NCBI GenBank assembly: GCA_023864145.1
Contig: JAIVER010000052.1
Location: forward strand, 1-8,115
Direction: 5' to 3'
DNA length: 8,115 nucleotides
DNA from: Thiohalomonas sp.
GTDB lineage: Bacteria; Pseudomonadota; Gammaproteobacteria; GRL18
Shown here: piece by piece, positions 1-6,881 of the stretch
How positions within the stretch are numbered: the stretch's first letter is position 1
How the letters are laid out: every line of letters begins with the position of its first letter
The notes under the pieces: model-generated
Database searches by the model: none
The model's input: only the letters and a program-made list of their open reading frames with translations
What the model was told of the DNA's origin: nothing
Position numbers and translations under genes: made by a program

Positions 1-74
1 TCATGGGCTGTGAGAGTAATTTGCGTCATTGGATAATTTTGAGCTTCTTCTCTATGAAAATCAAGCATTTTCAT
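1..74 (-). CDS. possible start of a protein-coding gene cut by the window edge, function unknown
   Basis: On the minus strand an open frame starts at ATG 74-72, with a second in-frame ATG at 68-66, and stays open to base 1, giving about 24 residues beginning MKMLDFHREEAQ. It has the same direction as the efflux operon and lies about 160 bp downstream of the permease stop. I see no convincing Shine-Dalgarno sequence before either ATG, and 24 open codons can occur by chance. The residues resemble a normal soluble N-terminus but I do not recognise a family. The gene, if real, lies mainly outside this window. Confidence 0.28.
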   Translation of the reverse strand, partial: MKMLDFHREEAQNYPMTQITLTAH

Positions 75-128
75 AGGTCATGGGTATAGTAATAAAAGGT
101 AGAATATTTATACTCATATACTTGGAAA

Positions 129-174
129 TGCAGGTTTTGTAGGGGCGAATGAATTCGATCCTACAAAAAATGCA
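129..174. repeat. REP-like imperfect palindrome downstream of the efflux operon
   Basis: Two perfect 9-bp arms, TTTTGTAGG at 135-143 and CCTACAAAA at 160-168, enclose a second inverted repeat, CGAAT at 146-150 and ATTCG at 153-157, with a GA loop. A two-base internal mismatch separates the stems, and TGCA lies outside on both sides (129-132 and 171-174). The core GTAGGGGCGAATGAATTCG resembles REP-type extragenic palindromes of proteobacteria (resemblance from memory). No T-run follows the stem on either strand, so it is not a classical intrinsic terminator, although a transcript could fold here and protect the 3' end of the operon mRNA. The remainder of 75-235 is AT-rich and holds nothing else I can name. 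Confidence 0.6.
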
Positions 175-235
175 AAATAAAGTATCTTGGGTATATCAAA
201 TAAGGTGGGGTATTTTACCATGTTGGAAAATTTTT

Positions 236-3200
236 TTATCTTTTTTCCATGCCGATAACAAACATTAATAGTGATGGAATAACAAATAAGGTAAACAGGG
301 TAGAAAAAGCCAGACCGCCGGTGATGACACTGCCCAGGCCGCGATAAAACTCTGAGCCCGGGCCGGGTGAAAGAATGAGCGGCATCATGCCGAATATTGA
401 GGTTAAAGAGCTCATAAAAATGGGTCTGAGACGGCTGCGTGTGGATTCAATAATGGCTTCTTTGTGTTCATAGTCTTCATTACGAATAAGATTGAGTGTC
501 TGATGAACGATTAAAATGGCATTGTTCACTACAATGCCCACCAGAATAAGAAAGCCCAGCATGGTTAAGACATCCAGAGCCTGTAAGGCAAGAAAACGGT
601 TGGTGAAGGCCAGACCAATAAAACCGCCTGCAGCGGCCAGGGGCAGGGTAAAGAGAATAATCAGAGGGTAGATAAAGTTGGCAAATAAGGCAGACATTAA
701 CAAATAGGTGATGATAATCGCGAGAATCAAATTCATAACCATTGAATCAATGGTTTCACTTAATTTATCTGTGGTTCCGCTTAAAGCAATATTAACTCCG
801 CTTAACTGACCGTCTTGCTCTAATTCAGGAAAAATATCCTGCTGAAGCAATTCCATACCTTCCTGCAACGTCATTTCCTGTGGTGGCGTGACTTCAAGTG
901 TGATGGTGCGCTTACCATTGTAATGGCGAATTTCACTGATACTATTGGTTTGTTGTAATTCAGCCAGTGTATCAAAACCGACCAGATGACCTGAAGGCGT
1001 TGCCACCAGAGCGTAATATAAATCTTCAGGAGACTGAATTAATCTTTGATCGGTTTTCAGGATCAGATCAATTTTTTTCACACCATCACTTTTAAACTCA
1101 CCGATTTTGCGTCCCTGCAGCAGCACATCGGCGATAATACCCAGAGATAGGGAGTCCATTTCCAGTTGCTGTAATTGATCATGATTGGGTTGTAATAAAA
1201 CTTCCGGATAGAGTAATTCTATGGAGGGAATAGGCCGGATCTGCGCTTTGGGAATGGCTTTTTTTATGGCAGCAAACAATGTCGCCCCGGCATTGGCAAT
1301 GGTTTCAATTTGTTCACCACTGATATCAACATCAATGGTGCGACCTTTGCCAAGACCCTGTTCAAAAACTCCGGCTTGTTTGGTAATACCAAAAATACCG
1401 GGAAAACTATTTACGATGGGGATTAATAAGGGTTTTAATTCCTTCACACGACTATCGTCAGCGGCAATCACACCAAAGATCATAAAATCACCAGAGGCCA
1501 CATAAAATACTCGTTTTACCGCAGGATAGCCATCAATAGATTGGTTAATATGAGGTTTGATTTGTTGATAGATTTCATCTCCGATGGATTTTTTTTCCTG
1601 ATAGGAAAGTCCTGGCGGTGGGATCATAATATTAAAAAATAAATTACGATTACCCTGAGGTAAATATTCCATTTTTGGAAATAAACTGTAAGCACTGAGT
1701 CCGGAAAGCAGCGTTAAACAAAGAATAGTCAGCAGCCGTTTACTGCGGTTTGCTAAAATACTGCTGATCAGTGCCATAAAAATATCAGAAAACCAGGTGC
1801 CGATGCGCACAAAAGGGCTTTTCTTCTTTGCCTTGATATCTCTGTCATTGGGGTGCAGGCGCATCAGTTGCTGCCAAAGCATTGGAATCACCGAAATAGA
1901 CACTAATAATGAAAAAGAAACAGCGGCAGTCACGGCAATAGCGATGTCTTTAAATAATTGCCCCACTTCATTTTGTAGAAAAATAAGAGGTACGAATACC
2001 GCTACTGTGGTTAATGCTGAAGCAATGAGTGCCCCCCAGACTTCATTGGTACCATCATAGGCGGCTTTAAAAAAAGCTTTGCCCATTTTTTTATGACGAT
2101 CAATATTTTCTAGTACAACAATGGCAGAATCGACTAACATTCCTACTGAAAATGAAATACCGGCAAGAGAAATGGTATTGAGAGAACGCCCCATAAGATG
2201 CAGAATAATAAAGGTAGCAATAATTGAGATAGGAATGGCCAGAGCCAGCACCGCAGTTGATGAAATCGTGCGTAAAAAGAGCAGCAGCAGCATAATGGCC
2301 AGTGCGCCGCCAATCAAGATATTTTGCTGCACCAGATCAATCGAGCCTTGAATATAGTGACGTTTATCATGCAGCCAGTCAATTTGTAAGCCCATCTCTT
2401 TAAGTATAGTGCTGTTTAATTGCTTGACGACTTGTTCAACATTGTTGCTGAGTTCGAGAATATTAGTGTTGTTTTCCGGTTTTACGCCAATGATCAGACC
2501 TTTAACACCATCAATCGCTGAAAATGCACGGGGAATCGCATAGCCATAGCCAATGACGGCTATGTCTTTTAATTTGACCTGTCGGTCAGTGTCAGCGATT
2601 AGAATCAGTTCACGAATGCTCTGCGTATCACGAAATTGTGCAATCGTTCGAATCCGGTAGTTGCGTCGATCAATATCAATAGAACCGGCAGAAATATCCT
2701 GATTATGGCGCTTCACTTTGTGAATAATATCATCAATGGTTAATTTGTATTTCGCCAACAGGTTAAGATCCAGAGTGATCTGCATCTGCTGTTTCGTACC
2801 ACTGAGCATAAAAAGTTCAGCAACGCCCGGCACCCGTTCATAATGTTCTCTAACCTGATTTTCTAAATAGGTTTTATAAGTATCAATATCATTGGGGTTT
2901 TCCGGCAGGGTGCGCAGCATCGTCCATATGACGGGAGATGAACTTTCACCGGTGGCTTTGATAATGGGTTTTTCAACATTGAGTGGATAATTATCGACTT
3001 CAGTGAGCTTGTTGCTGACATCCAGCAGTGCTTTTTCAATATTGGTGCCCAGTTTAAAGGTGAGAGTAATGGTACCCAGATTATCCTGAGCTTTTGCCTC
3101 ATAGATAATTAATCCGGGGGTATTTTTAAGAACCAGTTCCTGTTCTTCAATAATATCCTGTTCTATTTCACGCGGTGAAGCACCCGGCCATGCGGTGACT

Positions 3201-3340
3201 ATGGAGATTTCAGCTTCTGTAACATTGGGGGTTAATTCTAATGGTAATTTTTGCAGAGCCAATAGGCCAAATATAAGGATCAATAAGATTGCAACGGTAA
3301 TCGTAACGGGCTTGTGTAAGGAATATTTAATAATATCCAT
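236..3340 (-). CDS. RND-family efflux transporter permease (HAE/AcrB-like)
   Basis: This 1034-residue protein has the full length and duplicated 2 x 6 transmembrane plan of RND multidrug permeases: TM1 about 10-28, a large periplasmic loop to about 335, TM2-TM6 about 338-490, a basic cytoplasmic linker about 494-510, TM7 about 536-554, a second periplasmic loop to about 865, and TM8-TM12 about 867-1029. Family motifs are clear: FxKLPLELTP-like start of loop 1, WPGASPREIE at 51-60, GMLVDSAIVVLEN in TM4 and RLRPIFMSSL entering TM11. In the proton-relay region Asp404 matches AcrB D407 but Ser405 replaces D408. Asn939 replaces K940, and Arg972 matches R971. Such variants suggest a proton-coupled HAE subgroup other than AcrB itself. 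CusA-like metal-binding methionines are not evident, so the substrate is unknown. The ATG lies 2 bp after the adaptor's TAA, implying translational coupling. The frame is intact. It should trimerise in the inner membrane and work with the adjacent adaptor. No obvious terminator follows. Confidence 0.96.
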   Translation of the reverse strand: MDIIKYSLHKPVTITVAILLILIFGLLALQKLPLELTPNVTEAEISIVTAWPGASPREIEQDIIEEQELVLKNTPGLIIYEAKAQDNLGTITLTFKLGTNIEKALLDVSNKLTEVDNYPLNVEKPIIKATGESSSPVIWTMLRTLPENPNDIDTYKTYLENQVREHYERVPGVAELFMLSGTKQQMQITLDLNLLAKYKLTIDDIIHKVKRHNQDISAGSIDIDRRNYRIRTIAQFRDTQSIRELILIADTDRQVKLKDIAVIGYGYAIPRAFSAIDGVKGLIIGVKPENNTNILELSNNVEQVVKQLNSTILKEMGLQIDWLHDKRHYIQGSIDLVQQNILIGGALAIMLLLLFLRTISSTAVLALAIPISIIATFIILHLMGRSLNTISLAGISFSVGMLVDSAIVVLENIDRHKKMGKAFFKAAYDGTNEVWGALIASALTTVAVFVPLIFLQNEVGQLFKDIAIAVTAAVSFSLLVSISVIPMLWQQLMRLHPNDRDIKAKKKSPFVRIGTWFSDIFMALISSILANRSKRLLTILCLTLLSGLSAYSLFPKMEYLPQGNRNLFFNIMIPPPGLSYQEKKSIGDEIYQQIKPHINQSIDGYPAVKRVFYVASGDFMIFGVIAADDSRVKELKPLLIPIVNSFPGIFGITKQAGVFEQGLGKGRTIDVDISGEQIETIANAGATLFAAIKKAIPKAQIRPIPSIELLYPEVLLQPNHDQLQQLEMDSLSLGIIADVLLQGRKIGEFKSDGVKKIDLILKTDQRLIQSPEDLYYALVATPSGHLVGFDTLAELQQTNSISEIRHYNGKRTITLEVTPPQEMTLQEGMELLQQDIFPELEQDGQLSGVNIALSGTTDKLSETIDSMVMNLILAIIITYLLMSALFANFIYPLIILFTLPLAAAGGFIGLAFTNRFLALQALDVLTMLGFLILVGIVVNNAILIVHQTLNLIRNEDYEHKEAIIESTRSRLRPIFMSSLTSIFGMMPLILSPGPGSEFYRGLGSVITGGLAFSTLFTLFVIPSLLMFVIGMEKR

Positions 3341-3342
3341 GC

Positions 3343-4470
3343 TTATTTCACTTTCAGTGCTTGCCCGGGAAAAACGCGTTCATTACCCTTAGTGATAACT
3401 TTCAGACCGGCCCGCAGCAGTTCTTTTTCATTCTCTTCTCTGGCTGATATTGAAGCCATTGAGCCGCTGTATAAATGAATAATAACAGGAACCATTTTTG
3501 CAGTCATTTTTGCCGTATGGTTATCTACAATAAAAATAACATTATTGCCAAAGCGTTTGATAATAGCATCTCTTGGCACAAGAAACCCTTCGCTGCTTTT
3601 TCTGGGTAATTTGATTTGTGTTTCCATGCCGTCAAATAAAACAGCATTATCACTGTGCAGTTTTATTTTTAAAGGAAAGGTTCTGCTTTTATTATCACCC
3701 TTGATAATAACGCCTTCGATTGTGCCCCTTATGGACTGCTTGCCAGTGTGAACCTGAATTTTTTGCTGCGGCTTAATTTCCAGGGCATAGGAGGCGGGCA
3801 GATTGAAAATACTGGTCACCGCCTGAGGATTAACCAGAGTGGCAATTTTTCCCCCTTTATCAACCCACTCGCCCAGCTCAACATAGCGTTCAGTAATGAT
3901 GCCGGAAAAAGGGGCACTGATAGTATGTTGCTTGCGCTCAATGAACAGCGCTTCTAATTCTGCATTGGAAGAAATAAGTTTTTGCTCGATGCGGATCTTA
4001 TCATAGTAAATTTCATCGTATTTTTGTTGTGATACATTCTTCTGCCGCACCAGTTTTTTATAGCGTTTTAGATCTTTAGCCAATTTTTCTTCTAATAGCT
4101 TTAGTTCTTTGAGTGAGGCTTGCACGGCTTTGATTTTTGAATCCAGAATTTCGTGATCCAGTTCGACCAGTACATCACCTTGCTGAATTTTGTATGTGGT
4201 ATCAAAATTGACTTTAAGCACCATCCCCTGGGTTTTGGAGGCAAGTAGTGATGATTGTGAAAAATGAATACTGCCAATAAAAACCTGTTCAGTCTGTAGT
4301 GTACCAATGCTAATATCTGCTGTTGTCACTAAAGTTTCAGGCGCATCTTGTGCAAAACTATTGGTTAGACTATTTACCAGACAAAGGCATTCTAAAAGGG
4401 AAATGAATAGTAGATGTATAAAAGGTAAATGTGTTTTTTTTCCATGAATATCAGGTAGCAACTTCTTCAT
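3343..4470 (-). CDS. RND efflux periplasmic adaptor subunit (membrane fusion protein)
   Basis: This 375-residue protein links the permease to an outer-membrane channel. A basic N-terminus and hydrophobic stretch (about 14-35) ending in SFA-QD at 38-42 look like a signal peptide cut by signal peptidase I. Cys28 and Cys30 lie in the hydrophobic core, but LLEC has Glu before Cys, so a lipoprotein signal is unlikely. The lipoyl half-motifs are at about 75-108 and 183-215 (ISAPFSGII at 184-192). They flank a charged coiled-coil hairpin (about 111-182), followed by a beta-barrel (about 216-290) and a membrane-proximal domain (LVPRDAI at 297-303). This order is standard for HlyD/AcrA-type adaptors and the hairpin is short. 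The start overlaps the last 20 bases of the regulator gene, with GAGATAGG just upstream as a possible Shine-Dalgarno. The permease follows after 2 bp. Substrate cannot be read from the sequence. Confidence 0.94.
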   Translation of the reverse strand: MKKLLPDIHGKKTHLPFIHLLFISLLECLCLVNSLTNSFAQDAPETLVTTADISIGTLQTEQVFIGSIHFSQSSLLASKTQGMVLKVNFDTTYKIQQGDVLVELDHEILDSKIKAVQASLKELKLLEEKLAKDLKRYKKLVRQKNVSQQKYDEIYYDKIRIEQKLISSNAELEALFIERKQHTISAPFSGIITERYVELGEWVDKGGKIATLVNPQAVTSIFNLPASYALEIKPQQKIQVHTGKQSIRGTIEGVIIKGDNKSRTFPLKIKLHSDNAVLFDGMETQIKLPRKSSEGFLVPRDAIIKRFGNNVIFIVDNHTAKMTAKMVPVIIHLYSGSMASISAREENEKELLRAGLKVITKGNERVFPGQALKVK

Positions 4471-5389
4471 AACCTATCTCAATTGATTTATACAGGTTTT
4501 TATGAATATTGCTGATTAACTGTTTAACGTCAATATTATCATTTTCTTTTTTGGTGACAGCTATTGCCATGGCACAATGAATTTTGAGAAATCCATCTGT
4601 TGTTTTGTAGGAACGGTGGTTTAAATCCTGTAATATGCGTTTAAAATTACGGCAGCGAGTATCATCACTGCTATACATTGCAATCAGAAATTCATTTTGG
4701 GCGATATGGCCTACTAAATCTATAGGGCGCACCTGATGGCGTATGCGATTAGCGACACTGCTGAGGAGTTCTTCATAAACTAATTGACCATATTGCTTAG
4801 ATAACTTCTCAATATCGGTAATTTTTAAAATTACAGTGCAGGTTGCTCCTCCGCCCCGGGAGAACGTTTGCTGTAAAAGTGAATCAAGTCGTTTGTCTGT
4901 ATCTTCGAGACGCCCCAGGCCGGTAATATTATCAACTTTACATTCTCGTTCGAATAATCTTCGTAAGGTTTGAGTGGTTTGTAATAAACTATTCTGCATA
5001 CTGGCAACACGACCACTTGAATAAATTCTGGCTGCTAATTCAACCTGATTAGGTGGTTTTACAATATAATCATCAACACCTTCTTCAAAAGCAGTACGAA
5101 TTGAATCAATATCATCTTTGGCTATCAATAAGATAATACCGCTATAATGGTGCAGTTCTTCATCAAGCTGGCGAATTCTTTCTGCTAACTCCAGGCCGTC
5201 CATTTCTGGCATAATCCAGTCAGCCAGGACAACATCAACCGGCTGTTCTTTTAAACGGATCAGGGCTTCAGGTGGATTGTTGACTACATCAATAGAGGTA
5301 TAGCCTTCTTTCTTTAAAGCACGGCGAATAAATTCACAGCTGAATTTCATATCATCAACAACTAAAATGCTGAGTGAATCACGTAACAT
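4451..5389 (-). CDS. response regulator: REC receiver domain plus degenerate GGDEF domain
   Basis: This 312-residue protein starts with a CheY-like receiver (about 6-125): acidic pair Asp12-Asp13, phosphoacceptor Asp57 in DWIMPEMDG, and Lys111 in VKPP. The conserved Thr/Ser after beta-4 is Ile89 (LLIAKDD), which may weaken phosphorylation-driven switching. A linker with helical character (about 126-150) leads to a GGDEF-like domain (about 151-310). It is recognised by DNITGLGRLE at 153-162, matching the usual D-x-LTGL-x-NR, by TDIEKLSKQYG at 191-201, and by AQNEF at 230-234 where the catalytic GGDEF should be. Loss of both glycines and the Asp predicts no diguanylate cyclase activity; it could bind nucleotide or a protein partner instead. 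No DNA-binding domain or histidine kinase is present. It is first in the pump operon and overlaps the adaptor gene, so a role in controlling the pump is likely but inferred. The start is set by GAGG five bases upstream. That ribosome site lies in the IS target duplication. Confidence 0.9.
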   Translation of the reverse strand: MLRDSLSILVVDDMKFSCEFIRRALKKEGYTSIDVVNNPPEALIRLKEQPVDVVLADWIMPEMDGLELAERIRQLDEELHHYSGIILLIAKDDIDSIRTAFEEGVDDYIVKPPNQVELAARIYSSGRVASMQNSLLQTTQTLRRLFERECKVDNITGLGRLEDTDKRLDSLLQQTFSRGGGATCTVILKITDIEKLSKQYGQLVYEELLSSVANRIRHQVRPIDLVGHIAQNEFLIAMYSSDDTRCRNFKRILQDLNHRSYKTTDGFLKIHCAMAIAVTKKENDNIDVKQLISNIHKNLYKSIEIGYEEVAT

Positions 5390-5391
5390 TT

Positions 5392-5401
5392 AAACCTCAA
5401 T
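5392..5401 (-). promoter_or_regulatory. ribosome binding site of the response regulator, within the left target-site duplication
   Basis: The bases AAACCTCAAT read ATTGAGGTTT on the minus strand, placing GAGG five bases before the regulator's ATG (5389-5387), an ordinary Shine-Dalgarno spacing. The same ten bases recur at 6840-6849 on the other side of the IS4-type element, so this is one copy of its target-site duplication. The insertion therefore left the ribosome site intact next to the gene. If the terminal inverted repeat is taken to begin one base further out (TCATAGG), the duplication is 8 bp rather than 10. Confidence 0.85.
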
Positions 5402-5420
5402 CATAGGTAGGTACTTAAGG
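5402..5420 (-). repeat. terminal inverted repeat at the transposase 3' end (IRR)
   Basis: This 19-bp repeat begins CATAGGTA and contains CTTAAG at 5414-5419. It pairs with the repeat at 6821-6839; the first eight bases and the CTTAAG block are identical, with mismatches in between and at the last base. It sits between the outward promoter candidate and the regulator gene, so it would be part of the regulator's mRNA leader. Confidence 0.88.
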
Positions 5421-5437
5421 AATTTATCTTTAAATTT

Positions 5438-5466
5438 CATATAAATACCTATCCGTTCTATATCAA
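5438..5466 (-). promoter_or_regulatory. candidate outward-facing promoter at the IS end, pointing into the efflux operon
   Basis: On the minus strand TTGATA (5466-5461, overlapping the transposase stop codon) is followed by a 17-bp spacer and TATATG (5443-5438). This matches the sigma-70 -35 box at five of six positions and the -10 box at four of six. Transcription would begin near 5430 and reach the regulator's ATG at 5389 after a leader of about 40 bases that includes the Shine-Dalgarno sequence. The DNA around it is AT-rich, so a chance match is possible. Outward promoters are well known at insertion-sequence ends. Confidence 0.42.
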
Positions 5467-6747
5467 AGAGCAGCATAAAATGCTGGCTCCAGACCATATT
5501 GATGAATGCCTTTCTGCCGGTGACGCTTTGAATGGGCTCGACAAGCATTCTCTTTTAAAAATTCGCAAGCTTCACTCACTCTATTCACTAAAACTTTTCT
5601 TCGTTTTTGTACAATAGCTTCCAAAATGCCATACCACCAAACAACGGTGGTTTTAAAAACCGTCATGGTTGACATCTCCACCTTGAATATTTGCTCAATG
5701 CTACCGATCATAAATCGCTTTAATGTCATTGATATCAGGCTGGTCCAAATTAATGATTCCTGTAATGAGGCTTTTTCGGTATTAAAAGCATGATAAGCTG
5801 TTATGCGATTTACACTCTTTGAACAATAATTCCACTTGCCATCTCATACGATAAATATGAGTCACTTCCAGTGCACTGAATTCTTGTCTGTTTAAATTAG
5901 TGATCAGATAAGTATGTCTTTTTTCTTTTGGGCTCCACACAGCAATTAACCGGACAAGCTCACCATTAATTTCAATATCTATATCAACCAGTTGTTTTTT
6001 AGGTAACCGAGTCTGAAGCTGGGATAACTGGGGCCGTTTTTTATTAACCAGTCTCTTGCCATCACCTTGAACTGCCTGATGAACCAGTGCTCGTTTTAAG
6101 CCTTTGGCTCTTAGGACATAATAACCACCGGCTTCATCCAATTTGAGAATAAAATTACTGGAATAATAGCCTCTGTCAGCCAAAAAGAAGTAGCCCTTTA
6201 AATCATCAACCGCTGGCATTTCCGCTCTTTCTGAGAAAGTATCCGGTGTAATCGTGGCTTGTTCAAAACTGCCATTATGCAAATTAATTGTTGCATGAAG
6301 TTCTATGGCAGCAGGACTAATTTTGGTGAATCGTCCAGGCCAAATATTTTTTAAACTTTTTTTAACAGAAAATGAACTACCATCCTGTATCAACACTTTG
6401 TTAAACTGTGAAAAATGACTATTGTTGTACCTGAGTACATCATTTATCCAGCAGCTAAAAACCTTGTCGGTAACGGCTTTCATCAACTCAGCCAATGCCT
6501 CTTTGGATAGCTGATTATGAAACGGTTTGTATTTTACGCTTTGTCCCGTCAGGTGATTAAAATACCTCAGTATATCGGATAAGTACCGCGTGCCTTTTTC
6601 TCCAAGCGGACATATCATGCCTATAAGCAGTTGAAATACCGTTACATTCCTTTTCCTTTGAGTAAAGCCCGTTTCTTTTCCCAGTCGATTTAATTTATTT
6701 TCGCTTAAGACTTGTTTCAGTTTTTTGATGATTATGGTAATGTTCAT
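5463..6747 (-). pseudogene. IS4-family DDE transposase, frameshifted near the C-terminal part
   Basis: Frame one (6747-5782) encodes 321 residues ending in a premature TAA. Frame two carries the rest to a TGA at 5463-5465. Removing one T from the run TTTT (complement of 5784-5787) joins them into a 427-residue protein reading SCF-NTEKASLQESL across the junction, normal for the family. The catalytic triad is Asp122 (IQDGSSF), Asp191 (LADRGYY) and Glu306. The IS4 signature Y-(2)-R-(3)-E-(6)-K is exact at Tyr299, Arg302, Glu306 and Lys313. An 88-residue stretch from an in-frame ATG at 5729 to the stop is the separated C-terminal tail, not an independent gene. I see no good ribosome site before ATG 6747, which fits the low expression usual for transposases. 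The triad survives in the 321-residue product, so partial activity cannot be excluded. The lesion is either a decay mutation, a sequencing homopolymer error, or a +1 recoding site. Confidence 0.88.
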
Positions 6748-6789
6748 TGGAAACTTTTTTGTAATGAAAATAGAGATGTGAGAACTCCT

Positions 6790-6818
6790 ATTTGATCATC
6801 AATTGAGCTTCATTTCAA
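6790..6818 (-). promoter_or_regulatory. weak candidate promoter for the IS4-type transposase
   Basis: On the minus strand TTGAAA (6818-6813) is followed by a 17-bp spacer and TCAAAT (6795-6790), inside the IS just after its terminal repeat. The -35 box matches at five of six positions and the -10 box at four of six. The 43 bases from the -10 box to the ATG at 6747 hold an AGGAG (around 6784-6788) with no start codon at a useful distance. Position and direction are right for a transposase promoter, but the sequence match is modest. Confidence 0.25.
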
Positions 6819-6820
6819 CT

Positions 6821-6839
6821 TCTTAAGATCTTACCTATG
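6821..6839 (-). repeat. terminal inverted repeat at the transposase 5' end (IRL)
   Basis: The complement of this stretch reads CATAGGTAAGATCTTAAGA, matching the repeat at 5402-5420 at 15 of 19 positions. It directly abuts the right copy of the target duplication at 6840. Confidence 0.88.
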
Positions 6840-6849
6840 AAACCTCAAT
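6840..6849. repeat. right copy of the 10-bp target-site duplication
   Basis: AAACCTCAAT is identical to 5392-5401. It is the displaced original or duplicated copy of the regulator's Shine-Dalgarno region, now separated from any start codon. Deleting 5402-6849 restores a plausible empty site, in which the upstream DNA ran straight into the regulator gene. Confidence 0.88.
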
Positions 6850-6881
6850 AGTTAATTTATTGAAACTAATTGAATCTATGC

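Larger units (their letters stand above)
5402..6839 (-). mobile_element. IS4-family insertion sequence, 1438 bp, complete ends
   Basis: The element is bounded by 19-bp imperfect inverted repeats, CATAGGTAGGTACTTAAGG at 5402-5420 and the complement of 6821-6839, matching at 15 of 19 positions. It is flanked by perfect 10-bp direct repeats AAACCTCAAT at 5392-5401 and 6840-6849. Length, end structure, 10-bp duplication and a DDE transposase with a YREK signature all agree with the IS4 family. The ends sharing a TTAAG core are reminiscent of the IS4/IS4Sa groups, which is from memory. The transposase gene runs on the minus strand, parallel to the efflux operon, and has one frameshift. Perfect target repeats imply a fairly recent insertion. 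Confidence 0.92.

Noticed and set aside
225..248. Intrinsic terminator at the permease stop codon
   Set aside because: GGAAAA and TTTTCC can pair across the stop codon, but the stem is only six mostly A-T pairs and lacks a GC core.
1221..2351. Several plus-strand open frames of 76-94 codons within the permease region
   Set aside because: They lie antisense to an intact, clearly recognised RND permease gene and have no family resemblance or ribosome sites.
3195..3957. Plus-strand open frames of 65-69 codons over the adaptor and permease start
   Set aside because: They are shadows of the adaptor and permease coding sequence on the opposite strand.
4101..5016. Short minus-strand frames inside the adaptor (4101-4307) and the regulator (4831-5016)
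   Set aside because: They are out of frame with well-supported genes, and nothing in them suggests a protein.
5463..5729. Independent 88-residue gene
   Set aside because: The frame reads upstream without a stop into the transposase sequence (NTEKASLQESL), so it is the displaced C-terminus of the IS4-type transposase.
6790..6806. Operator-like palindrome TTGATCATCAA inside the IS
   Set aside because: It is short, AT-rich and without a partner regulator, so chance is the likeliest explanation.
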